From Nelumbo lutea (taxonomy: Eukaryota; Streptophyta; Magnoliopsida; Proteales; Nelumbonaceae): a DNA stretch of 64,000 nucleotides. Every line of letters starts with the position of its first letter. Position 1 is the first letter of the stretch. Of the stretch, positions 13,801-25,800 are shown in pieces. The notes beneath the pieces were generated by a model. That model was not told the origin of the DNA. It saw only the letters and a list, made by a program, of their open reading frames with translations, and did no database searches. The position numbers and the translations under genes are program-made. The stretch lies in assembly GCA_022828595.1 (NCBI GenBank), contig JAKGHH010000005.1:62243655-62307654 (forward strand), given 5' to 3'.

Positions 13801-16800
13801 CCAAATGATCCTAACCCAGTTTGATGTCAAGATCAAAGTTCTTAGATCTGATAATGCAAAGGAATATTTTGCTAAGCCATTGGCATCTTACCTTCTTACC
13901 CATGGGGTTATTCACCAGAGCACTTGCCCTTATACACCTCAACAGAATGGGATTGCAGAAAGGAAGAATAGGCACATCTTGGAGGTGGCTAGAAGCATTA
14001 TGTTTACCTCCAATGTCCCTATTCGCTTCTAGGGTGATGCTATCCTCACGGCGATATATCTTATTAATCGGGTTCCTTCCCGGGTTCTTGATATGTCATC
14101 CCATGTTTCCCTTCTATACCCAGATGAGGAATTGTTCACTGTTCCCCTCAAAACATTTGGTTGTACTTGTTTTGTTCAGCTTCTTGGTGCCCATCACTCC
14201 AAGTTCGAACCCAAGGCCTCCAAATGCATCTTTCTTGGTTATGCACAAACTCAAAAGGGTTATTGCTGCTATGATCCTGTCTCAAGGAAGAGGTTTGTAT
14301 CCATGGATGTCACTTTCTTTGAGGAGACACCCTACTATTCTCGGGTCTCTCCTCAGGGGGAGAGTAGTGAGGGTGGAGATTTGGGTCATTTTCTTTAGGG
14401 GGAGTGCAGTGAGGGCAGGGTTGGTCCTTTTCTTCAGGGGGAGTGCAGGGAGGGCAGGGTTAATACTTTTGGGGCTGTTCCCTTACCTATTCCAGTGGGT
14501 GATGAGGGTTGCAGTAGCGAAGGTGGTCAGGGGGATCGGGAGTTTAGAGTCTATCACAGGCGATGCAGGCAGGTTGATCCAGGTCATCAACAGTCCCGAC
14601 CAGCTCCAACCTCTTCCGCGGCTCCAAGTCCAGATATTACAGTCCCAGGGCCCACAGAGACTCCTTCCATTGTTGCTACCTCACCCCCTGCAGATGACCT
14701 TGACCTTCCCATTGCCATCTGTAAAGGAAAACGGCATTGTACCACATCTACAGCCCACTGCATCTCCCAAATTTTGTCCTATGATCGCCTATCTCCCTCC
14801 TACAGGTCCTATCTCACTTCTGTTGCTAATGTCCCTATTCCAAGAACAGTGCAAAAAGCCCTATCAGTCCCGGAGTGGAGAGGTGCAATGCAAGTTGAAA
14901 TGGATGCCCTGTTGAAAAATAATACCTAGGAGCTAGTTGACCTGCCCAAAGGAAAGAAACCAGTTGGATGCAAATAGGTATTTACTGTGAAGCACAATGC
15001 GGATGGTTCCATTGAGAGGTACAAAGTTCGGCTAGTTGCAAAAGGGTTCACTCAGACTTATGGTATAGATTACTTGGAGACATTTGCCCCGGTAGCCAAG
15101 ATGACCACCATTCGGGTTCTATTATCTCTTGCAACAAGCTACACTTGGCCTTTGTACCAAATGGATGTTAAAAATGCCTTCTTGAATGGGGACTTGTAGG
15201 AAGAAGTTTACATGCAGTTGCCTCCTTAATTCTATGATACAGAGGCAGGTAAGAAGGTCTGCCGGCTCAATAAGGCATTGTATGGTTTGAAGCAGTCACC
15301 TAGAGCTTGGTTTGACAGATCCAGACTAGCTTTTGGGAAGTTCGGTTATGTACAGGCCTAGTCAGATCATACACTGTTCATCAAGAGGGTGGAGTCCTCA
15401 CTGACACTACTTGCAATATATGTTGATGATATTGTGGTGACAGGAAATGATAGCCATGAGATTGAGTCCCTCAAACAGCTCTTTCATCAAGAGTTTGAGG
15501 TGAAAGATCTGGGTACACTACGGTACTTTTTGGGTATTGAGGTTGCTAGACCTAAACAGGGGATCTTTGTCTCTCAAAGGAAATATGTTCTAGATCTGTT
15601 GGCTGAAACTAGAAAGTTGGGTGTCAAACCTGTAGAAACACCCATTGAACAGAACCATAGGATTAGTGCAGAGAGTGGGGAGCTGCTTGAAGACAAAGTT
15701 ATGTTCCAACGGTTAATGGGAAAGTTCCTATATCTATGCCTCACTCGGTCAGATATCAGCTAAGCAGTTAGTGTTGTTAGTCAGTACATGCATTCTCCTA
15801 GAACCACACACCTTCTAGCAGCAGAAAGAATACTAGCATACTTGAAGAGATGCCCGGGTAGAGGTATACTGTTCAAGAACAATGACCACATGAAGGTGGA
15901 AGTCTATACGGATGCCAATTGGGCTGCGAGTGTTGATGACAGAAGGTCTACCTCTGGATATTGTGCTCTTGTGGGAGGTAACCTGGTCTCTTGGAGTAAG
16001 AAACAGAGTGTTGTCTCCCGATCTAGTGCTGAAGCTGAGTACAAGTCAATGGCTAACGGAGTGGTTGAAATTCTTTGGCTGAGATCACTACTTGAGGAGT
16101 TGGGTATTGAGTATGAGAAGCCCCTGATGTTGTATTGTGATAATCAAGCGGCTATTAATATAGCACACAACCCGGTGCAGCATGACAAAATTAAACATAT
16201 TGAAGTTGATCGACACTTTGTACGTGAGAGGGTCTCATCACAAGAAGTGTGTCTCTCATACATCACCTCCAACATGCAGCTGGCATATATCCTCACCAAA
16301 GTTGTACCACAGAAGAAGCTAGAGGCGGATCTATCCAAGTTGGGAATGATAAACATTTATTCCCAACTTGAGGGGGAGTGTAGAGAACACTGATGTGGGC
16401 CCCACAGCTACGGTCCCACTGTGTTCGTAGGGTGAAAGGTGTTCTAGTCTTCCTAGGGTTAGCTATTGGTCATGTAGTTGTTTCAGTCGTTATTTATTTC
16501 AGTCTTATTTTTGCTCTATTTGTTATGTAAAGACTAAGGGCAGATCTGTCCTTTCCATGTAATGAGCATAACCTATAAATATTAATTAAAGTGGTGGCGG
16601 CAGAACATTAAGCTTCTGCTCCTCCTTTTCACTCTTGTGTTCTACTGCTTCTCCTCCCTCTTCCTCCTCTTTTCTCTTTACCTTTCTTCTTATTTTCGAA
16701 CCTGAAATCAATTAGGGTTCAAGACTGATAACAGTCCTGAACTTCTACTACAGCTAAAGCACATGTCATTACAGATTCATAATAAGGGAGGTGAAGCATT

Positions 16801-19800
16801 TGGCTATGCAAGTAAGAATGGATTTTGTCCAAGTGCAGATATCAACAAGTAGCTTTGCTGATGCATTGAGTTGACAAGGAGTGCAGAGAAAGCAATTTTT
16901 TTTGGTAATTTCTCTTTCCGTGATTGTTTCTAAACATGTAATGAAGAAGCATATAATGAGTTAGGTAGTGGGGCTAGTCCAAATGCTCTTTTTAGGGGTT
17001 ATGGGAACACATTTGACAAGTGTTCCCTTGAGGACAGTTTCAGTTGTTGAAGACATTGTTCCACAAAGAATTGGTTGGTTCACAAGATGAATAGCATGTG
17101 TTTTGGGGAAATATATGCTTAATGACTTTGTAAGATGGGTCTATTCTTCTACATTTAAAATTTGTATTTCTTTTATTTGTATGCCATATATATCTTTCAT
17201 ATATTAGTTGGTTCATTCCAGCAAAGACTAGGATTTGAATCCCACTGTCTCAACTTTTATTATTCTTCCTTATAGTTCACTGCCCCATTTACTTGGTATT
17301 AAGCATGGGCGCCCCTCGCTAGTTTTACATTGCATTGGGCTCAGGCCCTCAGGCTGGACCCTTTCAAAATATAACAGATGTCCAACCCAAGCCCACCCAA
17401 GTTGCAGCCCTAGTGAAAATGCAAAAAAAAAAATAAAAAAGAAGCATATTATTATGAGAGGAAGAAACATATATCCTTAAGTATGGGAAGTATAATATGA
17501 GCCATAGCACATGGAGGTAATGAAACAGTGACAATAGTGACAATTGTCAAAAAAAAACAGTGACAATTGAGGTCATGTCATAACCAAGACGGTTATACTA
17601 AATCAAACATCATGTGCAAGCCAATGTTTTAAAAGGTGTTTGAGGTGTATGCCTGGAGGTGCTCCTCAAGGCAAGGCGCACTCTGGAAGTGTAGAAGCTT
17701 CTGAGGTGTACATCTCAGATGTGTTAGGTGTACACATCTAGTCTGTTTAAACAAAACATCTTACACAAAATAAACCCTACTTATTTTGGGCAATATTTGA
17801 GTTGATAGGTAGAGCAAACTTGACAAGAGAATACTAATTTCTTCAGTTCAACAAGCCAGGAAGATCTAACTGTAAAAATTATGTTTAGAGTAAATGAATA
17901 GAAGATCCATAACAAAGTTCACATTTAGAAATATGTCTCGCTATATGAATAGACACCAGTAGAATTTTAAATACAATACCATCTTCTGTATCCAATGGCC
18001 AAATATGCTTCGACAGAGCTTTATTCATTTGAAACATGTTGATGGAATCAACACGAAAAAGGGAGCGCAATGTTTCATCACATATTATATTTCTTTTGTT
18101 GTTTGGATCTTGCAAATTGTTCTCCCGAATATATGCCCACAGCTGCTTGACAACCTAGAATCAAAGTGTAGAAGAGCAAGAAAAACTATGATATGAAAGC
18201 TCCTTTTTCTCACAAATCAGTTAATGTTGGAAATTTCTTTATGTACCTCAGTTCTGGCCATTTCAGGCACTCCAACAAATTTTTGAAGAAGAGGAGAAAG
18301 TTTACATAATTTGGTGAATCCACCTCTTTTTCTGACATCTTTGTTCAGCTTGTTTGACCTGTGTAATAAGATATAACAGCTACTTATTTAGTGAAATCGA
18401 CAACCTGCAATCTGGCATATGATCATCTCAAAATTATCTTACATGCCAACAAAGAGAAAGCACAAGTTTTCCCCAAATAAGTATTCCATTTGTTTAGGAT
18501 TAAAATATAACAAGCATACTTCAAATAAAATCAAAATCTTTATTCAACTAGTCATGTTACCATGATAGAAATGGCATAACAATCATCTTAGCAATCTTGA
18601 AAACACACTTTTGGGCTGGAAGACAACGGCTGGGATTCTGGAATTGTGGCAAGGGCTACAGCTGCTTCTCCGTGGAAATCCATTCATGATCTGCTTCTAG
18701 TTTTCTCCCATTGGAGCAGGTACGATGTTAACTCTGGCAATCGAATAAAATTTTGGGAACATCTTTGGGTTGGGGTTTCACCTCTGAATGACCAGTTTCC
18801 TTCCTTGTATGCTCTGTCAAATTTGAAAAATGAACCTATCTCTTCTTTTTTAGTTCCTTCAGACTCCACTTAGTTTTGGGTGGAACCTCAACCTGCGAAG
18901 GGCAATTAGGGATACAGACTTGGACAACCTCTTACCTTATTAGCCATCCTTGAGAATATCTTCCTTGATCCTAATAGGGAAAACACCAGAATTTGGATCC
19001 TTCTACTTCAGGAACCTTCTCTTGTACTTCGTTTTTTGAAACCTTAACTCAGTCATCTGCCCCTTCTGGTGTGTCCTTTCCAATTAAGGAATTTTGGAGC
19101 AAGCCCATTCCTCCTCGGGTTGGATTTTTCTGTTGGGAAATTTTCTTGGAAAGAATAAATACAAATGATCTACTTTAGAAAAAGAGACCCAATTCTTGTT
19201 TACTTCCTAATAGATGCTCTCTCTGTAAAGATGATGGGGAATCCGGTTACCACCTTTTGGTCTCTTGTAAGGTTACTAAAACTGTTTGGGAGTGGGTACT
19301 TTCTCGCTTTGGGTGTACTTGGAACCCTCCTAAGAGTGTCCAAGGTTTGTTCTCCCCTTCGTTTTTCAGATGGCCTAAGAAGTGAGGGAAGATGATGTGG
19401 ATGAGTATTAGGGCAGCCGTGTGTTGGTCACTATGGGAGGAAAGAAACTCTCGAATATTTTCAGAAAAGGAAAGATCCCTGGAAGAACTATTAGACCTAA
19501 TACTTTTGAGGGCTGCCCACTGGCTAAAAACTATGGAATTGTTCTCAGACTTTCCTATTGCTGACCTGTTAAGAAACTGGAAAGAGATAGCAACCTCTAC
19601 TCTGTGTAAGAGGACACTTAGTCCCTTGTCGTCCCCTCCTCCCTCCGGATTTATAAAAGTGAATTTTGATGGCAGTAGCATAAGGAATCCAGGGCCCTCT
19701 GGGATTGAGGGAGTTTTCAGGAATGAGGAAGGGATTGTTATTGCTCTATTCTCAAGCCCTATTGGAGAAGGAGACTCTATTAGGGCTGAGATCCTTGCAG

Positions 19801-22800
19801 CTTTGGAAGGGGTTCAAAGAGCAAGGGAACTAAATATCAGTCGGCTGATTTTGGAAGGTGATTCAAAGGTGGTGAATAGCTGGTTGAAGAAAGAGGACAG
19901 TGGCTTGTGGAGTTACAATAATGAAAAGAAAAAATTCTTAGGGCTATGTAGAGGCATTGAGATACAATACAGCTGGGTGAAAAGGACTGCTAATTCTTTT
20001 GCAGATGGGTTGGACAAGCAAGGGGTGAATAGGGAGGCTATTTTTTAATCTTCTTTCATTGTAATTTTCTGATGGGGAGATAAGACTCTTTATGTCCCCC
20101 TTTTTTGTACCTAAAGCTTCATAATTCTTAATAAAGTTTCTGTTATTGATCAAAAAAAAAAAAAAAGATGTAAATGGATGAAAGTAGAAATGAGGCAGTG
20201 CAGCAGGGTTGGTCAAAACTGTTGCTTGTGTTCATAGTATGTAGCACAAAAAAAAAAACTTTTATGCCTGTATACATTACATACATACATATAGAAATAG
20301 ATATAATGTATGTACATTGTTAGGGAATGAGAGACGGATGAGGATAAAATATTCTTCAGTTATTGAGATACAAATGAAGGAGACAGACACAGTCTTCCTA
20401 TTTTCATGATTCAACAGACGTCTATAATAAGGTCGATGCCCTGCCAATGCTGGAATGGCGTTAACCATGCCTTTCGTATGTCAATGCTGCAGACCCAATT
20501 ATCAGGAGCTTTGGAGGTGACGAAGGGGTGATCACCAAGACAGTAACAAAGTTGATTTGTTCCTCTGTTGATGTCGCTCTCTGATGAAGTTATTTGACTG
20601 AAAGTCCAAACCTTGTTCAAATGCTATAGATGTAGATGGCCTTGATGTTCAGACCTCAGAAACAGACTATATTTGTAGATGTTCCTGTACTTGGGGGGTT
20701 TAAAAGATGAGAGAGGGATACTTGATATCAAGCAATAACTGGTGACAAGAGAAAAGAAAATTGGGAGTCCAAAAACTAAATTGCAAAATTAAAGATAAAA
20801 GAAGTAGAAACCAATGTTCAGAGAACCGGAAAAGGGAGAGAGGTTCACAGGTCAGAGGTTCAATCGGGATCAAACTGGAGGTTGAACCATGACGGCGTGG
20901 CATATACGTATATATACTATATAAATATTATATTTAATATATTTTACAACTTTTATCATACTTAAATATGGTGAATGGATGGAAAGTTCCTTACTTTTTA
21001 AAGCAAATGACTAGGGTTCAAGCCTCTTAATTCATATTTTCTTTAAAATATGTGTCTAATAAAATATTATATACAATAAATAGTCATTAGTTAATACAAA
21101 TAAAGAAGTGGATTACTGGTAATCAAGCAATATTTGAAAATAAGGGGTCAAGGGTTCAAGTCTTGTCACGCATGTTTTGAAATTTCAATTATTTAATGAC
21201 CCGGCAATTTCATGAAACCGGGACCAGTTCACCAGTTTTCCAATCAAACCAGCCAGCCAGTTTTCACTGGGTTTTAACAATTCCAGTTCTTGGGGTGTCA
21301 CCAAACCAGCCAGACCCCTGAGTCACAGTTCAACTGGTCCAACCAGCCAGTCCGGTTTCCTATACACTGGCAGAAACACTTTCTGAAGGATAAAAAATAA
21401 ATCAAATAGCAGACCCAGCATGTGGCTATTATACCAGACCAGCCACCCACCAGAAACATGGGAAGAAGTTGAAGAGCCTCTAGATTCAACCTTCATCTCT
21501 GATAACATGTAAAATACCAGAGAAAGGTATGAATCTTGCATTTTTTTAAGTATGAGAAATTACATCAATTTATAGACTGGGATGGATAAATCCCAAACTG
21601 ACTCAAACTCTTCTATCCTATACCAACTCAAATATTACATTTCAATCTCATGTCAACAATCCAAGCATATCTTATCCTCATCCGTTTCTCATTCCCTAAT
21701 ACATAGATGAAAGTTTAGATTTTACAAATAAAGGAGGATAAGCCATCATAAATATCAAAAGATCAATCTAGAAAGATGCATGTTTTAGATTTCCATAAAC
21801 CCCTCCCACTCTCTATCAAAATTAAATATCTTCACAACTTGGAATTCTCTAATATGAAAAGTCAAATCTAAGATGATAAAGCATATACACCAGTAAAAAT
21901 CCCAGAAGTGGATGAGAAGCTCTGTCAAAACCTTTCCATTTTGTTCCTTCTAAATTCCCCCATGTTCACAAAAGGAAAAAAAATAAAAATAAAAATCCAC
22001 AGGGTACAATATCAAGAGCCAAACCAAATGGAGAACCAAGCTGAATCACCTCAGGGACCTAGAAGGGCAAATTAAATCCACTCAAAGGAAGACCTGAAAG
22101 AAACTCCAAGCATCTCTAGCAATGTGACAGAGTAGAAACAAATGGCTACTACTCTTCACAAGCCTGTCAATCAATTCAAATTCCATTCTCCCTTAACTGA
22201 TCCACCATCAAACAAGTAGCTATAGTGCCATACAAAAGCTTCAACTCTTTGTTGTACTAAGTTCTGCAAATTCATCCAACAATAGATGTTTCAGCAAACC
22301 CTCTAATCAATTTGTCATAAAAGAAGCACACCATAAACATACATTTGGGGTCTTTTAACCACACCTATAAACCATGATTCCTAGTATCCAAATAACTCTT
22401 AGAACAATCATCGATTTCTCTTTGAAGCAACAGCCTTCTGAAATTTGGACTCGTAGGCCTAAAAGTTTCCCAGGTATACTTAGTAGCAGGGGCCATTGGT
22501 TGGTGCAATGGTCATCTCAGGTTGACAAGCATGAGGATGGATATTCGAGCCTGAGAGTGGACACTTCAATCAAGAAAAATCCAAAAAGTCCACATCTAGT
22601 CCACCACTCCCAAGATCCAACATAGCCAGGTCCAACAATTTTTCTATAAAATGTCATTACCCAATGATGATATCTGGGGTCTTGGGAGGGGTAGATTGGA
22701 TATGGACTAACCTTTGGCATTTCTTCACAGAATGGCCACCCTTGGACTCAAACCAGCTTTCTTATGCTTGTCAGCCCAAGATTTTACCTTTTTTTTTTAT

Positions 22801-25800
22801 ACAAATACCTAAAATTTTACCGTTACAACCCATGTTCTCACATTCAAACCTGTGTTCCAACATGTTCTTCTAGTCAACAGAATTTGATTGTGTTCATCAA
22901 AAGATAATTCCTTACTATCCATAATTCACTCCCAAGACCAAACTAACTCTTAGATCTGGTAAAATCTTTACAATTCACTCCCAAGACCAGAAACTTCAAA
23001 AAAAAGACTGCCTTGTAACCCACCTTTTGCTAGAGTACTAGCCAAGCAAGTGGCATACCTTGGGACCCACTTGAATGAGCAATTCAGGTTACTTCCTATT
23101 GCTCTTGCTTCTCTAACCAGAAACCAGTATGCCCAAGGTGTCTCTTCCTCTGATCTCAACCAAGGAATAGCTACTTGGCAGTCCCTCTCCACAATGAAAC
23201 CTATACAACTGTTCATGGCAGCCAGCTTTAAACCATGAACGAGAGGCAATGATTTTGTTATGGGCCCGGCGTAGGATCGCGTCACGGGTCGGTCCACGGG
23301 GAAAAGCTCCTGTTTTCCCTTGTTCCTCCCCTTCCTAACCGAACCTATCTTGGCGTCCTAGAGGGTGATTTGTCCAAGAGACCACCCGAACTCTCCTCAA
23401 CTCTTTTTGACTGAAATTCTTCGATATGTTTATTGAATAATATCATCTCCTTAAATAGGAGATTACAAGAGGTAGGGATACTCCTTATTGGATTTGACTT
23501 CTTACAGATAAGATCCCTATCTTGAGAAGGATAAGACTCCCTAGATAAATCAACTCCCTACTAAACCTTATTGTACTAGATAAATGAGAAAAACAAATAA
23601 GATAGCGGTGGTATTCTTCCCAACGAATGCATCCACAACAGATTTAGCCCTTAAGGAATTGCCATTCCCTGCTGTTCCTAAAAGGTTGAGTTAGATATTG
23701 CTCATATTATCTCCAACAGTTCCTCATATTCCTCATGCACCTGGATGGTCAGGTCCAACATTGGGCAATGGCCCTATCTACATAGATAAATTTGTGTTCT
23801 CAATGGCAAACTAGTGGCCCATAAAAGAGATGAAGAAGAGAATGATAACAGGATAGTAGGAAGAAGAATGAAGAAAATAGACATCAAGATCATAGTATAT
23901 AAACTCCAGACCAAGTTGAAGATGTAAATCTAATAATAAGCCAAAAGAAAGTCCAACCAAGTCCTACTAGGGTACATCCTTTATTACCTAATATCTACCT
24001 GTTAAGAAAAGATGAGGGATTAGGTAGCAAAAAACACATTAAAAAAAAAAAAAAAAAAAAAAGATAACCAGAGAGTCAACCAAAAAATCTTTGAACTCAT
24101 CTCTTGTCATAATCCAATACACCACTAGTAGTAACCAGGCTTATGATGCCAGACTCAGAAATCCCCACACAGCCAGTGAACAGTTTAGCGATCCTTCTCC
24201 CAAATAATCCATGGAAAAAAGCCCAAGAACTCTAACACAGGATCCATCCTCACCTTGTAAGGGAGCAAAAAAAGGTGGTCAAAAAAAGACTTGAAAACTC
24301 CAGAGGCTGGTAAAGAATGGCATAATCAAAGTTATGGATGAAACCATTTGAGTAATCAATACACCCAAGTTAAAAAGAAATGAAACTTTTCTGGCTCATT
24401 AGGAGGGTTTTTGGTAATGTTCCACTACATCAATACAATGATACTTTACCTTTACTCAAAAAAAAAATGTTCCAATTTCAGGTTAAATTGCTGTCACATC
24501 AGCACCATATAGATGATTCAACTTTAACATTCAAAAATCATGTCTGGTAGAGTGAATTCAACTTGAAACATGAACATCACAGCTTGCATCAGGTTTCACA
24601 CACAGAGGGCACTGGAAGAAATGTTAAAATGGCATTTGTTGGATCAGGAAGACATTCCTGCCTCACCCGTCCTATGTGACATCGAGTGGTGCCTATGCGT
24701 TTGAAATGTCCAACAAAACATTGTCCTCCAGATTTTGTGCCAAAATGTTTCTCTGTTCCTGCTTCTACCTTCAAATACAAATAGACGAAATTCCAATGCT
24801 ACCAAACACCATGTAGTTGAGACAAAGTGATTCTAGTCTGACAATCCTCCATGCCAAGCAAGCACATCAGCACTTTTAAATCATTTTTTTTTTCTTTTGG
24901 ATAGTATGGGATCTTAATCTGAGGGTTTACTCTTTATACAATGTCTATTGAATTTAAATCTTTCTGTGATGTTAGGTGGTCTTCTTGCTACAGATATTCA
25001 GCTTAAAAATATTGTTTTCATGTTATTCTTTCATTCTTCTAGTACATGTGCATCTAGAAGATTAATCTTTGATAGTGACAGTATCAAAGAAGATTTTGGG
25101 AAAATCTGTGATGTCCAGCAAAACAAGTTGAACTAATAACAGGGAATAGTTAAAAATTACGAGTGTAGGTCTAAGCTGTAGGGCACTGGAATATCTACCT
25201 GAAAGGCAGTAGACCACTTTAATGCTTTAGTGCACTGCTATTACTTATGCATCAGTCGCTTGTGTAGGCTCACTGTAGGTCATCCATTGCAGGTGATGCA
25301 ATGTCAAATTGCATGTACTTGCAAAAAGATAGTTGGATATGGTCATATTATAAACTCAATTCTTCTATCATCGAGTCACTTAAACAGTAATTGCCCCTTC
25401 ATTTTAGTTCTTTTTTTTTATTGGGGGTAACTGGAACTTAAATCATCAATGCTTAGTATTCAACTCAACCATGTTCCATCCCAACTATAGGGTTGGCTAC
25501 ATGAATCTTGTTCTGCCATCAATGCCATATCCATTGTTAAATTATGATATCTTTAATTATTTCTCACTACTTCAACTCATGTCTTTTTGGGTGTGCCCTA
25601 TACCCACTTCAAATTGTAAGAGATCACTTCTGCTCATTGGTGGTGTAGATTCTCTTCTATGCATATGACCAAAATCACTTAGTGCATGGTGCTTACCATA
25701 AAAGTGGCTTTGTGCATTTCCAACGGGCACACACCGCATGTTTGGGGCAACTTGGTATTTCAAATTCAAGCTTGGCATTCTGAGAAAGTATTTTAACTAG

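Larger units (their letters stand above)
11490..16749 (+). mobile_element. Ty1/copia LTR retrotransposon, structurally complete, coding region decayed
   Basis: The 5260-bp element has 368- and 371-bp LTRs, a PBS and a PPT. The domain order is zinc knuckle, protease, integrase, reverse transcriptase and RNase H, which is copia order. The flanks atagc (11485-11489) and acagc (16750-16754) are a 5-bp target duplication with one transition. The two LTRs differ by five substitutions (all transitions) and two small indels over about 367 aligned bases, so the insertion is fairly young. It lies in intron 3 of the SWIB gene, antisense to that gene, and is inserted into a LINE. The N-terminal gag domain before the zinc knuckle is not recognisable. 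Confidence 0.93.

Noticed and set aside
13821..14915. 364-codon open frame overlapping the copia integrase region
   Set aside because: It is a shadow in another phase; the protein has no domain, while the other phase carries integrase motifs.
25572..25778. Additional SWIB-gene exon in intron 1
   Set aside because: The minus-strand translation is unlike any SWIB linker, and exon 1 to exon 2 already join in phase.
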